From Stappia sp. MMSF_3263 (GTDB lineage Bacteria; Pseudomonadota; Alphaproteobacteria; Rhizobiales; Stappiaceae): DNA of 64,000 nucleotides. The stretch is from assembly GCF_030733745.1 (NCBI RefSeq), contig NZ_JASHIK010000005.1, positions 1 to 64,000 of the forward strand, read 5' to 3'. The notes under the pieces were generated by a model, which saw nothing but the letters and a program-made list of their open reading frames with translations, was not told where the DNA came from and did not search any database. Below, one piece after another: positions 35,466 to 44,277 of this stretch. The position numbers and the translations under genes are program-made. Positions within the stretch are counted from its first letter, which is position 1. The number at the start of each line of letters is the position of its first letter.

Positions 35466-35601
35466 GAGCAAGCCGGCGACAGGAAGGACCGGCGGACGGG
35501 AGACCGGTACGACGGGCCAGGCCGGGGCGGTGCGCCGTGCCAGGGCTGGCCATCTTGCAAAGAATCCGACCCCGGTACGGGGCGTGAAGAGGGGAATAAT
35601 C

Positions 35602-36783
35602 ATGACTTCCAGATGGACACGGAAACTTGCGGGACTGGCAACGGGCGTCGCGCTTGGCGCGCTCGCCACCTCCGCCGCCCTTGCCGAGGATATCAAGATC
35701 GGCATGGTGGTCACGCTGTCCGGCCCGCCGGCAGCGCTGGGCCAGCAGATCGTCGACGGCTTTCAGCTGGCGCTGGAGCAGAATGGCGGGATGCTGGGCG
35801 GGCAGCCGGTGGACCTGATCGTCGAGGATGACGAACTGAAGCCCGACGTCGCGCTGGTCAAGGCGCGCTCGCTGCTCGAGCGGGACCAGGTCGATTTCGT
35901 GGTCGGTACTGTGTTCTCCAACATGCTTCAGGCGATCTTCAAGCCTGTCGTGCAGTCCGAAACCTTCCTGATCAGCCCGAATGCGGGGCCCTCGACCTTC
36001 GCCGGGCGCAACTGCAACCCGTATTTCTTCGTGACCTCCTACCAGAACAACCAGCCGGCCGAAGTCAGCGGCATGATCGCCAACGAGGAAGGTTTCAAGA
36101 ACGTCATCGCCATGGTGCCGAACTACCAGGCCGGGCGCGACAATATCGAGGGCTTCAAGCAGACCTTCAAGGGTGGCGTGGCGGACGAGATGTTCACACC
36201 GCTCGGCCATCAGGATTTCTCGCCCGAGCTAGCGCGGATCGCCACGTCGGGTGCCGACGCGCTGTTCACGTTCATGCCGGGCGGCATGGGGGTGCGGCTG
36301 GTCAGGCAGTTCGATGCGGCCGGGCTTTCCGACAAGCTGAAGTTCCTGTCGGTCTTTACCACGGACGAGTCCACGCTGCCCGGCCAGCAGGATGCCGCGC
36401 TCGGTTTCCTCTCCGCAGGATCTTGGGCGCCCGACATGGACAACGAGGCCAACAAGGCCTTCGTCGCCGCTTTCGAGGAGAAATACGGCTATGTGCCGGG
36501 ATCTTTCGCGGCCCAGGCCTATGATGCGGCCCAGTTGATCGGCAGCGCTCTGGAAAGGACCGCCGGCAATACCGAGGACAAGGAAGCCATGCGGGCAGCG
36601 CTCGAGGCCGCGCAGTTCACCTCGGTGCGCGGCGACTTCTCCTTCAGCAACAACCACTATCCGATCCAGGATTTTCACATGCTGAAGGTGGCCAAGCGCG
36701 AGGACGGCAAGTACTGGACAACGGTGGTGAAGACCGTCGTCGAGGACTATGAGGACAGCTTCCACCAGGACTGCAAGATGTAG
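35602..36783 (+). CDS. Branched-chain amino acid-type ABC substrate-binding protein
   Basis: A 393-residue type 1 periplasmic binding protein (LivJ/LivK class) with a Sec signal ending at ALAEDIKIG. Such proteins often bind aromatic acids in catabolic operons. No permease or ATPase genes accompany it: the next gene is convergent. It therefore depends on membrane subunits elsewhere or shares those of another system. The ATG at 35602 is preceded by GAGGGG. The 136-nt gap before it shows no gene. Confidence 0.85.
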   Translation: MTSRWTRKLAGLATGVALGALATSAALAEDIKIGMVVTLSGPPAALGQQIVDGFQLALEQNGGMLGGQPVDLIVEDDELKPDVALVKARSLLERDQVDFVVGTVFSNMLQAIFKPVVQSETFLISPNAGPSTFAGRNCNPYFFVTSYQNNQPAEVSGMIANEEGFKNVIAMVPNYQAGRDNIEGFKQTFKGGVADEMFTPLGHQDFSPELARIATSGADALFTFMPGGMGVRLVRQFDAAGLSDKLKFLSVFTTDESTLPGQQDAALGFLSAGSWAPDMDNEANKAFVAAFEEKYGYVPGSFAAQAYDAAQLIGSALERTAGNTEDKEAMRAALEAAQFTSVRGDFSFSNNHYPIQDFHMLKVAKREDGKYWTTVVKTVVEDYEDSFHQDCKM

Positions 36784-36793
36784 GATCCGCTAC

Positions 36794-36827
36794 CCGCCGG
36801 ACCCGACCGCGCTGTCGGGTCCGGCGG
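36794..36827. terminator. 14-bp hairpin between convergent genes
   Basis: A perfect 14-bp stem (36794-36807 with 36814-36827) and a 6-nt loop follow the binding-protein stop by about 10 nt, in the gap before the convergent TetR gene. No long T run on either strand, but placement and strength suggest a terminator serving both genes. Confidence 0.68.
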
Positions 36828-36863
36828 TAAACAGGAAATATCCCCTGCTGGGGTGTTGGGAAT

Positions 36864-37457
36864 TCATCGACCGCTCTCTAGCCCCGACAGCAACAGTCCG
36901 AGCGTGTCGACCGCATTGGCCAGACGGGCTTGCGGATCGTCTCCATCCGCGATCCACAGCGCCGCATCCACCAGCGCGCCGTTGATCATCCGGGCGAGCG
37001 TCTCGGGGTCTCCCGCCTTTGCCCGTCCCTCGGCCATAAGCCGCGAGAGCAGGGACGACAGGGAGACAAGACACTTGCGTTCACTGGCCTGGGTATAGGC
37101 TGCGCCGAGGATCGAGGGGGCGTCGCGCAGGACAATGCGCTGGATCTCCGGTTCCAGCGCCATTTCCAGATACAGGCGGCAGCGCCGCCCGAGAGCCTCC
37201 CACAGGTCGTGCGACCCGTCGGCGGCGGCCTCCAGCCTCCCGTCCATCTCACCTTCGACTGTCTCCACAACGGCACGCAGCAGGCCCTTCTTGTCGCCGA
37301 AATGGTGATAGAGCGCGCCGCGGGTCAGGCCTGCCGATCCGGTGAAATCCTCCATGGCGGCGTCCGCATAGCCTTCGCGGGTCAGTATGACGCGAGCAGA
37401 TGCGATCAGCTTCCGCCTTGTTTCCTCGATCATTTCCTGCCGGGTTCGGCGAACCAT
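36864..37457 (-). CDS. TetR-family repressor of the divergent MFS gene
   Basis: A 197-residue regulator. The helix-turn-helix spans about residues 12-55 (RKLIASARVILTREGYADAAMEDFTGSAGLTRGALYHHF) and the C-terminal TetR_C-like domain follows. The ATG at 37457 has AAGGGG upstream; a longer frame to 37544 would run through the operator repeats. Divergent orientation and the three operator-like repeats in the gap make it the presumable repressor of both genes. Confidence 0.88.
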   Translation of the reverse strand: MVRRTRQEMIEETRRKLIASARVILTREGYADAAMEDFTGSAGLTRGALYHHFGDKKGLLRAVVETVEGEMDGRLEAAADGSHDLWEALGRRCRLYLEMALEPEIQRIVLRDAPSILGAAYTQASERKCLVSLSSLLSRLMAEGRAKAGDPETLARMINGALVDAALWIADGDDPQARLANAVDTLGLLLSGLESGR

Positions 37458-37473
37458 GCTTGGCCCCTTATTC

Positions 37474-37541
37474 ACATACATAATGCATGTCAATTGACAT
37501 ACAGATTGCATGCCAATATCACTCACATGCACTTTGTATGT
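37474..37541. promoter_or_regulatory. Three TetR-type operator repeats
   Basis: Three 17-bp inverted repeats of the form ACATRCA-N3-TGYATGY occur at 37474-37490, 37497-37513 and 37525-37541. The first two are separated by CAATTG, which creates the perfect palindrome ATGTCAATTGACAT at 37487-37500. Spacings of 23 and 28 bp start-to-start put the sites on roughly similar DNA faces. They fill the TetR/MFS intergenic region and are strong operator candidates. Confidence 0.72.
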
Positions 37542-37589
37542 CAATTACGGGCGAGCAACCATGCCTTCGCCCTCTACAGGATACCCAAC

Positions 37590-38813
37590 ATGGCCAATCC
37601 TTACCGGGACCTCTTTCGCGTTTCCGGAACGGCGAACTTCGCTGTCGCCGGCTTCCTGGCGCGCTTGCCGCTGCCGATGACCGGCATCGGCATCATCACC
37701 ATGGTTTCCCAGCTTCGCGGCAGCTACGGGCTGGCCGGGGGTGTGGCGGCGGCCTTCGTCTTCACCTATGCGCTGGCCGCCCCGCAGATTTCCCGTCTGG
37801 TCGACAGGAGGGGGCAAGGGCGTGTGCTGCCTGTAGCGGCCGGAGTGAGTGTTTCCGGACTGCTGATCCTGCTGGTCTGCTCATACTGGCGGATGCCGGA
37901 CTGGACATTGTTTGCCGCGGCCATGCTTGCCGGTTTCATGCCCAGCATGTCCGCCATGGCCCGGGCCCGCTGGACAGAACTCTACAGCGGGCAGCCACAA
38001 CTGAAGGCGGCCTACTCCCTCGAGACGGTCCTCGACGAGATGTCCTTCATCGCCGGTCCGCCGCTGTCCGTCGGTCTCGGCGTTGCTCTTTTCCCTCAGG
38101 CGGGGCCCCTTGCGGCGGCGGTTCTTCTGGCAGCGGGCGTTGCGCTTTTCACCGCCCAGACCGCGACGGAGCCCGAGGTGAAGCCTGTTGCTCCGCTCTT
38201 GGGCGAGAACACCGCCGTCTTTCGCAATCCGGTGGTCCTTGCCCTGACCCTGATGATGGTTGCCATGGGCGGCGTCGTCGGTTCGATCGATATCGGAAGC
38301 GTGGCGTTTGCCGAACAGCAGGGCCGGCCGGCCGCCGCGAGCTTCGTTCTGTCGTCCTATGCCATCGGCTCCTGCGCTGCCGGCCTGCTTTTCGGCGCCT
38401 TCCGGGTCGCCGCCCCGCACCGTCACCTTCTGGTGCTCGGGGGACTGGCAACGGCGGCGGCGACCGTGCCCCTGCTGCTTGCGGGCAACCTTCTGGCGCT
38501 GTCGTTGGCCGTGCTGGTCGGCGGCTTGTTCTTCGCCCCGACGATGATCGTGGCGATGGAAGTGGTCGAACAGACGGTGCCGGGGGCAAAATTGACGGAA
38601 GGGCTGACCTGGCTTCTCGCCGGTCTCAACACGGGAACGGCACTGGGTGCTGCGCTGGCCGGGCAGATCGTCGATGCCTTCGACGTGCGAGCCGGCTTTT
38701 TTGTCGCGGTCGGAGCGGGCCTCGCCATCGCGGTGTTCGCGGCTCTCGGCTCTCGGCTGATCTCCCGCAAACCCATCGGCCGCCAACCGGAGATATGCCC
38801 GAACGTCTGTTGA
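37590..38813 (+). CDS. Major facilitator superfamily transporter
   Basis: A 407-residue protein with about 12 hydrophobic segments and no soluble domain (RVSGTANFAVAGFLARLPLPMTG at the N terminus). Family and TetR linkage suggest a drug- or metabolite-efflux role. The ATG at 37590 is preferred because the earlier frame runs through the operators. A substrate cannot be predicted. Confidence 0.88.
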   Translation: MANPYRDLFRVSGTANFAVAGFLARLPLPMTGIGIITMVSQLRGSYGLAGGVAAAFVFTYALAAPQISRLVDRRGQGRVLPVAAGVSVSGLLILLVCSYWRMPDWTLFAAAMLAGFMPSMSAMARARWTELYSGQPQLKAAYSLETVLDEMSFIAGPPLSVGLGVALFPQAGPLAAAVLLAAGVALFTAQTATEPEVKPVAPLLGENTAVFRNPVVLALTLMMVAMGGVVGSIDIGSVAFAEQQGRPAAASFVLSSYAIGSCAAGLLFGAFRVAAPHRHLLVLGGLATAAATVPLLLAGNLLALSLAVLVGGLFFAPTMIVAMEVVEQTVPGAKLTEGLTWLLAGLNTGTALGAALAGQIVDAFDVRAGFFVAVGAGLAIAVFAALGSRLISRKPIGRQPEICPNVC

Positions 38814-38915
38814 GCGGGAGGGACGTGGTCGCCTGCGGGCGTGCACAACCCGTTGCGGTCCTTCCTCGTGAACCGGGACATGTCTCTTGATGCCGGTTTT
38901 CACAGCCTTGCGGGT

Positions 38916-40481
38916 TTACACGCCGGGCGCGCGCCACATGGCGGAGGTCACGCCCGCATCTGTCAGGGCCTTTTGCTGGGGGTAGGCGCGCTCCCAGCGA
39001 CCGCGCGCGGCGAGATAAGTCTCGGCCATCGCCGGATCAGGCGTCACGATCCGTTCCACTTCGGACATTTCCGACCCGGCCTCCGCCAGCGAGGAGAAGT
39101 TGCCGATGCCGAAGGCGGCGACGGCGGCGCATCCCAGGGCCGTTGCCTCGCGCACCTTGGGGATGGCGACCTCGCGGCCGAGCACATCGGCCAGGATCTG
39201 CGCCCAGAGCGCGCCCTTGGAGGCACCGCCGGCGAACACGACCGGCTTGTCGATGCTCACCTTGGAGAAGCTCATCACCCGCTCCAGGTTGATGCTGGAG
39301 ACGATGGCGGCGTTCTCTTCCAGCGCCCGGAACAGGCTCGCCTTGGTGGTGTGTCCCGGCTCGATCGACATGTTCAGGAAGGAGGGCGCTGCATGGTACC
39401 AGTGCCCGAAATCCATCGCGTCGGAAAAGACCGGTATGATCCCGTTGCTGCCGGGGGGAACCCCGGCAGCCATTTCCTCCAAAAGGGCATAGACATCCAT
39501 GCCGCGTCGGGCGGCCTCTCCTTTTTCCGCGTCGCAGAACGTGTCGCGAAACCAGCGCATGGTCAGGCCGACGAAAAAGGAGATGCATTCCGCCTGGTTG
39601 AGTCCGGTCACCACATGCGGATTGATGCGCACGCGCCTGGTGTCGTCGGTGCGTCCCGTGGGGATGTTGATCACCTGCTGCCAGAACGTGCCGCCGAGAA
39701 TGGCGGCATCGCCGTCCCGGGTGACGCCGAGGCCAAGCGTTCCCATCTGCACGTCGCCACCACCACAGATCACCGGCGTACCGGGTTTCAACCCGGTTTC
39801 CTCGGCAGCCTTCGCCGTTACGCCGCCGATGGCCGATCCGGGTTCGACGACTTGCGGGAACAACTCGCGCGGCAATCCGGCCCTGGCGATGAGCGCGTCC
39901 GACCATTGCCGGGCGCTCGGGTCCAGCAAGCCCGTGGTTCCCGCATTGGAGGGCTCGACCACGATCTCGCCGCTCAGGCGGGCGGCGACCCAGTCGTTGA
40001 TCATCGACAGGCTGGCTGCCTTTTCGAAGATGCGAGGGCGGTTGCGGCGCAGCCATTCCAGGCGCGGCCAGACCCCGAGCGCGAAGGTCTGCCCGCTGAC
40101 GCGGTAGAAATGCGCTTCCAATTCCTCGTCGCGGGCCTTCAGGTCGGCGACTTCTGCCGTCGCCCGCCCATCGACATTGGCACAGGCCCACAGTTCGGTT
40201 CCGGCCGCGTCGTAGACGACAATGCCTTCGCGCATCGATGTCGAACTGATCGCCGCGACCTCGTCGGCGCGGATGTCGGCATCGGCGAGGGCGCGGCGGA
40301 TGCAGCGGGAGAGCAGCCGCCAGTTCGCCGCGCAGTCGAAGCTCATCGAGCCGGGAACGCCTGCCTCGCTGATATGGGTCCATTCCTCCTGGCTGAGACC
40401 GCATTGCCGGCCCGTGTGATCGAAGACCACGGCCCGGCCGCTGCCGGTGCCGGCATCGATGGCGAGATAGTATTGCGGCAT
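38916..40481 (-). CDS. FGGY-family kinase, LsrK-like
   Basis: A 521-residue sugar kinase. The N-terminal phosphate motif YLAIDAGTGSGRAVVFD and the C-terminal FAGGASKGALWAQILADVLG are typical of FGGY kinases, and the length and STSMREGIVVYD/GGGDVQMGTLGLG segments match autoinducer-2 kinase LsrK best. It phosphorylates an imported sugar or furanosyl compound (AI-2 in enterobacteria). It lies 31 nt downstream of the LVIVD gene in one minus-strand operon. An unknown related sugar is possible because LsrF is missing here. Confidence 0.82.
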   Translation of the reverse strand: MPQYYLAIDAGTGSGRAVVFDHTGRQCGLSQEEWTHISEAGVPGSMSFDCAANWRLLSRCIRRALADADIRADEVAAISSTSMREGIVVYDAAGTELWACANVDGRATAEVADLKARDEELEAHFYRVSGQTFALGVWPRLEWLRRNRPRIFEKAASLSMINDWVAARLSGEIVVEPSNAGTTGLLDPSARQWSDALIARAGLPRELFPQVVEPGSAIGGVTAKAAEETGLKPGTPVICGGGDVQMGTLGLGVTRDGDAAILGGTFWQQVINIPTGRTDDTRRVRINPHVVTGLNQAECISFFVGLTMRWFRDTFCDAEKGEAARRGMDVYALLEEMAAGVPPGSNGIIPVFSDAMDFGHWYHAAPSFLNMSIEPGHTTKASLFRALEENAAIVSSINLERVMSFSKVSIDKPVVFAGGASKGALWAQILADVLGREVAIPKVREATALGCAAVAAFGIGNFSSLAEAGSEMSEVERIVTPDPAMAETYLAARGRWERAYPQQKALTDAGVTSAMWRAPGV

Positions 40482-40512
40482 TGAGCTCTCCTCGTCGTGT
40501 TACCGGCCGGTC

Positions 40513-41772
40513 TCAGCCGTTGAACTCGGCGATGTGCAGGCCTCCGCCACTGAAGTCAGTAAAATAGACAAGGCCGGCCGAGTCCACGAAGACGTCGGTG
40601 GTGTTGATAACCAGTGGCCGGCCGGGACGGTGGTCGACGTGATGCGTCGGTGCCTGGGGAACGAGCGCACCGACCTCCCTGGGCGCATAGGGATTGGAAA
40701 TGTCGTGCACGCGCAGGCCGGCATTCTGCCAGGTGGAGAAGATCAGCGTTGAACTGACGAAGCTGCCCGGCCGGTTTTCATGCACGTTGTGCGGTCCGAA
40801 ATGCCCGCCGACGGCCTTGTAATCCCGGTCGTCGGGCTTGGGGAACGTGGCGATCGAGACCGGGTTGGCCGAGTTGCGAATGTCGAACACCCAGATCGGC
40901 TTGTCGCCATCTTCCTCGTTGTCGAGGACCGTCTCGTCAACCACGACAAGCAGGTCGCGGTCGGGCAGGGGCAGGCAGTTGTGAGTGCCGCCGCCAAACG
41001 GCGGCGCCCAGTTGCGATGCGCGATCATCCTGGGATCGGTGCGGTCCTTCACGTCGACCACGACAAGGCAGGCGTCGCGCCAGCCGCAATAGGCGGTGTC
41101 GCCGTGAACGATCGGATGATGCAGGCTGTAGCGTCCCTCGGCGAGCGGCCAGTGCGGCACCTCGCCGGCTGCAACGTTCATGCCCGGCAGCCAGAACCGG
41201 CCGGCGATCTCCGGCCGCGTCGGGTCGGACATGTCGATCGTCACGAGAATGAAATCGGTGAAGCCCTCGATCTGGGCGGAGGCATAGGCCCAGCGCCCGC
41301 CAGTGTACCAGATCCGGTGCAGGCCGACGCCGTCGACCGGCATGAACCCGATCTGGCGCGGGGTGACCGGATCGCTCAGGTCGTAGACGGCCATGCCGGC
41401 GGAGTGGTTGCGGGCCGTCGACCGGACCGCCTTGGAGATGTCGCGCGTGTCCGCCTTGTAGTAGTTGCGCTCGTCGTCGCTCTCCGGCTGGGCGAACTGG
41501 TCCTGCGCATGCACTGTCAGCAACAGATTGTCATGCACCTGAAGATGCAGAGACCACGTGTTGGCCGGGGAGGGGACATAGTTCACCGTGCGAGGCCGGG
41601 CCGGGTCGCGAACGTCGATCACGCTGAAGCCCTTGGAGAAGATGTGGGCGACATAGGCATAGCCGTCCCGCACCATGATCTGGGTGCCGTCGGACCGTCC
41701 TCCCTGGGTGCAATGGCCGATCAGCCGCATGTTGGAAGCGTGGGCGGGCGAGCGCAAGGCGGTGGTCGTCAT
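40513..41772 (-). CDS. LVIVD-repeat beta-propeller protein
   Basis: A 419-residue protein made of LVIVD-type repeats, each ending with D-(L/I/V)-(S/R)-(D/N)-P-x-x-P, for example VIDVRDPARP, VYDLSDPVTP, TIDMSDPTRP and VHDISNPYAP. This forms a beta propeller. No signal peptide is seen, so it is probably cytoplasmic. Its promoter region carries the same 30-nt element as the ABC importer promoter, so it is likely coregulated with the sugar genes. Function unknown. Confidence 0.75.
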   Translation of the reverse strand: MTTTALRSPAHASNMRLIGHCTQGGRSDGTQIMVRDGYAYVAHIFSKGFSVIDVRDPARPRTVNYVPSPANTWSLHLQVHDNLLLTVHAQDQFAQPESDDERNYYKADTRDISKAVRSTARNHSAGMAVYDLSDPVTPRQIGFMPVDGVGLHRIWYTGGRWAYASAQIEGFTDFILVTIDMSDPTRPEIAGRFWLPGMNVAAGEVPHWPLAEGRYSLHHPIVHGDTAYCGWRDACLVVVDVKDRTDPRMIAHRNWAPPFGGGTHNCLPLPDRDLLVVVDETVLDNEEDGDKPIWVFDIRNSANPVSIATFPKPDDRDYKAVGGHFGPHNVHENRPGSFVSSTLIFSTWQNAGLRVHDISNPYAPREVGALVPQAPTHHVDHRPGRPLVINTTDVFVDSAGLVYFTDFSGGGLHIAEFNG

Positions 41773-41860
41773 GATGTTCCTCTCCGGGGGAAGGTCCGGC
41801 TGTCCGGCCCGCTTCGTCCGAGGCCTGAATGGTGGATGCCAGATCGCTTTACGAATAGAT

Positions 41861-41890
41861 CAATTGTTGTTATAAAAAACATATGAACAT
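41861..41890. promoter_or_regulatory. Conserved 30-nt element, copy 1 (SorC-regulator operator candidate)
   Basis: CAATTG at 41861-41866, then 7 nt, then AAAAAACATATGAACAT at 41874-41890. The same block with one change and identical spacing recurs at 43156-43185. It lies in the 322-nt gap between the LVIVD and SorC genes, which otherwise shows no gene. Its place in the promoter suggests an operator for the SorC protein. Confidence 0.62.
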
Positions 41891-42094
41891 GAGCGCTGCG
41901 GGCCGTCAAGCGCCCTGGCCCGCATTTCACCTTGACTGCCCGGTTCGCCCCGGGGCAAACGCGCCAGGCCAAGGGTGGCCGCTTTCAGCTTGAAGTTTGG
42001 CGAGACCTGAGTTCGTAATGCCGTCGAGTTCTTGCCTGGAAGCCCCTGCGTCAGAAAAGGCCCGCCGTCACGGTGCGCGCCTGAGAGATCGTCC

Positions 42095-43027
42095 ATGAAT
42101 GCTTTTGAAACGCCCATCATTTCCGAGGAAGACGCGCTGCTCGCCAGGGTTGCCTGGTATTACTACCATGACGGTCTGACGCAGCAGGCGATCGGCGAGA
42201 AGCTGGGATTGCCGCGCATCAAAGTCTCGCGGATGCTTGAAAACGGCCGCCGCAGCGGCATGCTCGAGGTCCGGATCAATTCCGCATTGCAGGGCTGCCT
42301 CGAGATCGAGCGGCGCGTGCAGGACCGTTTCAAGCTGGAGGAGGTGCGGGTCATTCCGCATCTGTCGGGGGAGCCGCGCAGCGAACGGCTGGGCCAGGCC
42401 GCCGCCCAGTTCCTGATGCAGCGCCTGGAGGAAGGCGGGCTCCTGGCCGTCGGCTGGGGGGAAATGGTCGGCGCGGCGATCCGCCGCCTGGGTCATCTCG
42501 TCAATGACCGGCGGATCGACCTTGTCGGCATGACCGGCGGTGTCCAGGCCTATGTCGACGGGCTTCGGGTCGTCAGTGCCGATTGCAAGATGTTCCTCGT
42601 GCCGGCCCCGCTTGTGGTCGAGGACGCCCAGATCGCCAAGGCGATGCTGCGCGATGCCAGCGTGCGAAACACGTTGCAAATGGCCCTGAAGGCCGATTAT
42701 GCGCTGGTCGGCATCGGCGCGGTTGACGAGACCGCCAGCGTGATACGACGCGGTTATGTCCATCCCGCGGAGGTCGAGGCTATGCGCCGCAGCGGCGCGG
42801 TGGGGGACGTTTTGTGCCGCTTCTTCGATGCCGGGGGCAACGAGATCGACCTGCCCTTGCACGAAAGGGTGATCGGCCTGCCGCTGGAGAGCTATCGCAA
42901 GGCGCCGCGGATGATTGCCGCCTCCGGTGGTCTCGACAAGGTGCCCGCGATCCGGGCTGCCCTCCAGGGCGATTTCATCAACATTTTCATTACCGACGAG
43001 CAGACCGCGAACGCGCTCGTGGAGTGA
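42095..43027 (+). CDS. SorC/LsrR-family sugar-binding transcriptional regulator
   Basis: A 310-residue regulator with an N-terminal helix-turn-helix (RVAWYYYHDGLTQQAIGEKLGLPRIKVSRML) and a C-terminal sugar-binding domain (LAVGWGEMVGAAIRRL, DLVGMTGG, ADYALVGIGAVDE). LsrR belongs to this family and responds to the phosphorylated signal made by LsrK. The ATG at 42095 gives the usual N terminus; 42032 is an earlier in-frame start. It divides the two arms of the cluster and shares the conserved promoter element with them. Confidence 0.87.
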   Translation: MNAFETPIISEEDALLARVAWYYYHDGLTQQAIGEKLGLPRIKVSRMLENGRRSGMLEVRINSALQGCLEIERRVQDRFKLEEVRVIPHLSGEPRSERLGQAAAQFLMQRLEEGGLLAVGWGEMVGAAIRRLGHLVNDRRIDLVGMTGGVQAYVDGLRVVSADCKMFLVPAPLVVEDAQIAKAMLRDASVRNTLQMALKADYALVGIGAVDETASVIRRGYVHPAEVEAMRRSGAVGDVLCRFFDAGGNEIDLPLHERVIGLPLESYRKAPRMIAASGGLDKVPAIRAALQGDFINIFITDEQTANALVE

Positions 43028-43155
43028 TCCGTCTCCTTTCCAGGCCTGTCTGAATGCGTTTCACGCCCCGTTTTCGGGGCGCGCGACGACGTGCGTTTGC
43101 GCGTGTCGCTGCGCATGGAAATGAGCCTCTTGACACCTTCCTGAAGCTGTGTGTT

Positions 43156-43185
43156 CAATTGATCCAACAAAAAACAAATGAACAT
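43156..43185. promoter_or_regulatory. Conserved 30-nt element, copy 2
   Basis: CAATTG at 43156-43161, 7 nt, and AAAAAACAAATGAACAT at 43169-43185, matching copy 1 in spacing and in 16 of 17 bases of the long block. TGTTCA (43152-43157) and TGAACA (43179-43184) also form an inverted repeat around it. It ends about 20 nt before the permease start, in the core promoter area. Confidence 0.65.
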
Positions 43186-43204
43186 ATTCTTCTGGGAGAG
43201 AACA

Positions 43205-44236
43205 TTGGCACTCGTACAAGACGACGGTTCCGCGAAGGCCGCGCGGCAACGCCAGGCGCTTGAGACCCCGAGCTGGCGGGGCAACCTGCCTCCCCTGTTC
43301 GGGCCGACCAAGGTTCCGCTCGCCGCGCCGGCGGTGATGCTGGTGATCATCGCGCTGCTCATGGCTGTTACCACGCCGAACTTCTTTTCCGCCGGCAACA
43401 TGCGGGCGATTTCCCTTGATGCCTCGCTGATCATGCTGCTTGGCATCGGCATGACGGCGGTGATCACCGCGCGCGGCATCGATCTGTCCATCGGCGCGAT
43501 CCTGACGCTGTCGAGCGTTGCCTTCGCGGCCGCGCTGAAGGATTTCGGCCTGCCGCTGTGGGTCGCGATACTCGTCGGCTTTGCCACCGGCGGCCTTTGC
43601 GGCCTGGTCAACGGTTTGCTGATCACGCGGCTCAGGATGCCGGACTTCATCGTCACCCTGTCGACGGAGCTCGTGTTCCGCGGTCTCGCCCTTGTCTATG
43701 CCGGTGGCGGCGTCTTCTTCGGGTTTCCGGAGGTCATCACCTGGCTCGGACGCGGGCGGCTGCTCGGAATTCCCATGCCGCTGATCATCGCCCTGACCCT
43801 GATCGTCGTGGCGCATTGCATCTTCGCCTACCACAAGATCGGCGCCCGGCTGCATGCCGTCGGCGGCAATCCGGTCGCGGCCCGGCGGCTCGGCATCAGC
43901 GTTCTCAACTACCGGGTCGGCGTCTACGTGTTCATGGGCCTGATCGCGGCTCTGGGCGGCATCATCCTGACCGGTCGTCTCGATGCGGTGGTCGCCTCGG
44001 GTGCGGTAACGATCCTGCTGAACACGGTTGCCGCGGTGATTGTCGGCGGCACCAACCTGTTCGGCGGACGCGGCTCGATCATTGGAACGCTGCTCGGCGC
44101 CTGGCTGCTGGCCACCATCACCAATGCCGTCGTGATGCTCGGCTTCGAGGCGTTCTGGCAGCATGTCGCCGCCGGCGCCGTCATCCTGATCACCATCGGC
44201 CTCTACTCCCGCAGCAACAGCCGCAGCGAGGAATAG
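43205..44236 (+). CDS. Sugar ABC transporter permease, RbsC/LsrC type
   Basis: A 343-residue polytopic permease (BPD_transp_2 family) with the motifs AVITARGIDLSIGAILTLS and RLHAVGGNPVAARRLGI. The TTG at 43205 is chosen because GGGAGAG precedes it at a proper distance; ATG 43178 lies within the promoter-like element and lacks a ribosome site. There is a single permease gene where the Lsr system has LsrC and LsrD, so a homodimer is likely, as in Frc- and Rbs-type importers. Confidence 0.86.
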   Translation: MALVQDDGSAKAARQRQALETPSWRGNLPPLFGPTKVPLAAPAVMLVIIALLMAVTTPNFFSAGNMRAISLDASLIMLLGIGMTAVITARGIDLSIGAILTLSSVAFAAALKDFGLPLWVAILVGFATGGLCGLVNGLLITRLRMPDFIVTLSTELVFRGLALVYAGGGVFFGFPEVITWLGRGRLLGIPMPLIIALTLIVVAHCIFAYHKIGARLHAVGGNPVAARRLGISVLNYRVGVYVFMGLIAALGGIILTGRLDAVVASGAVTILLNTVAAVIVGGTNLFGGRGSIIGTLLGAWLLATITNAVVMLGFEAFWQHVAAGAVILITIGLYSRSNSRSEE

Positions 44237-44277
44237 GTTTACCCGGATACCAAAAAAGCAAAGAGGAGGAGACGAAA

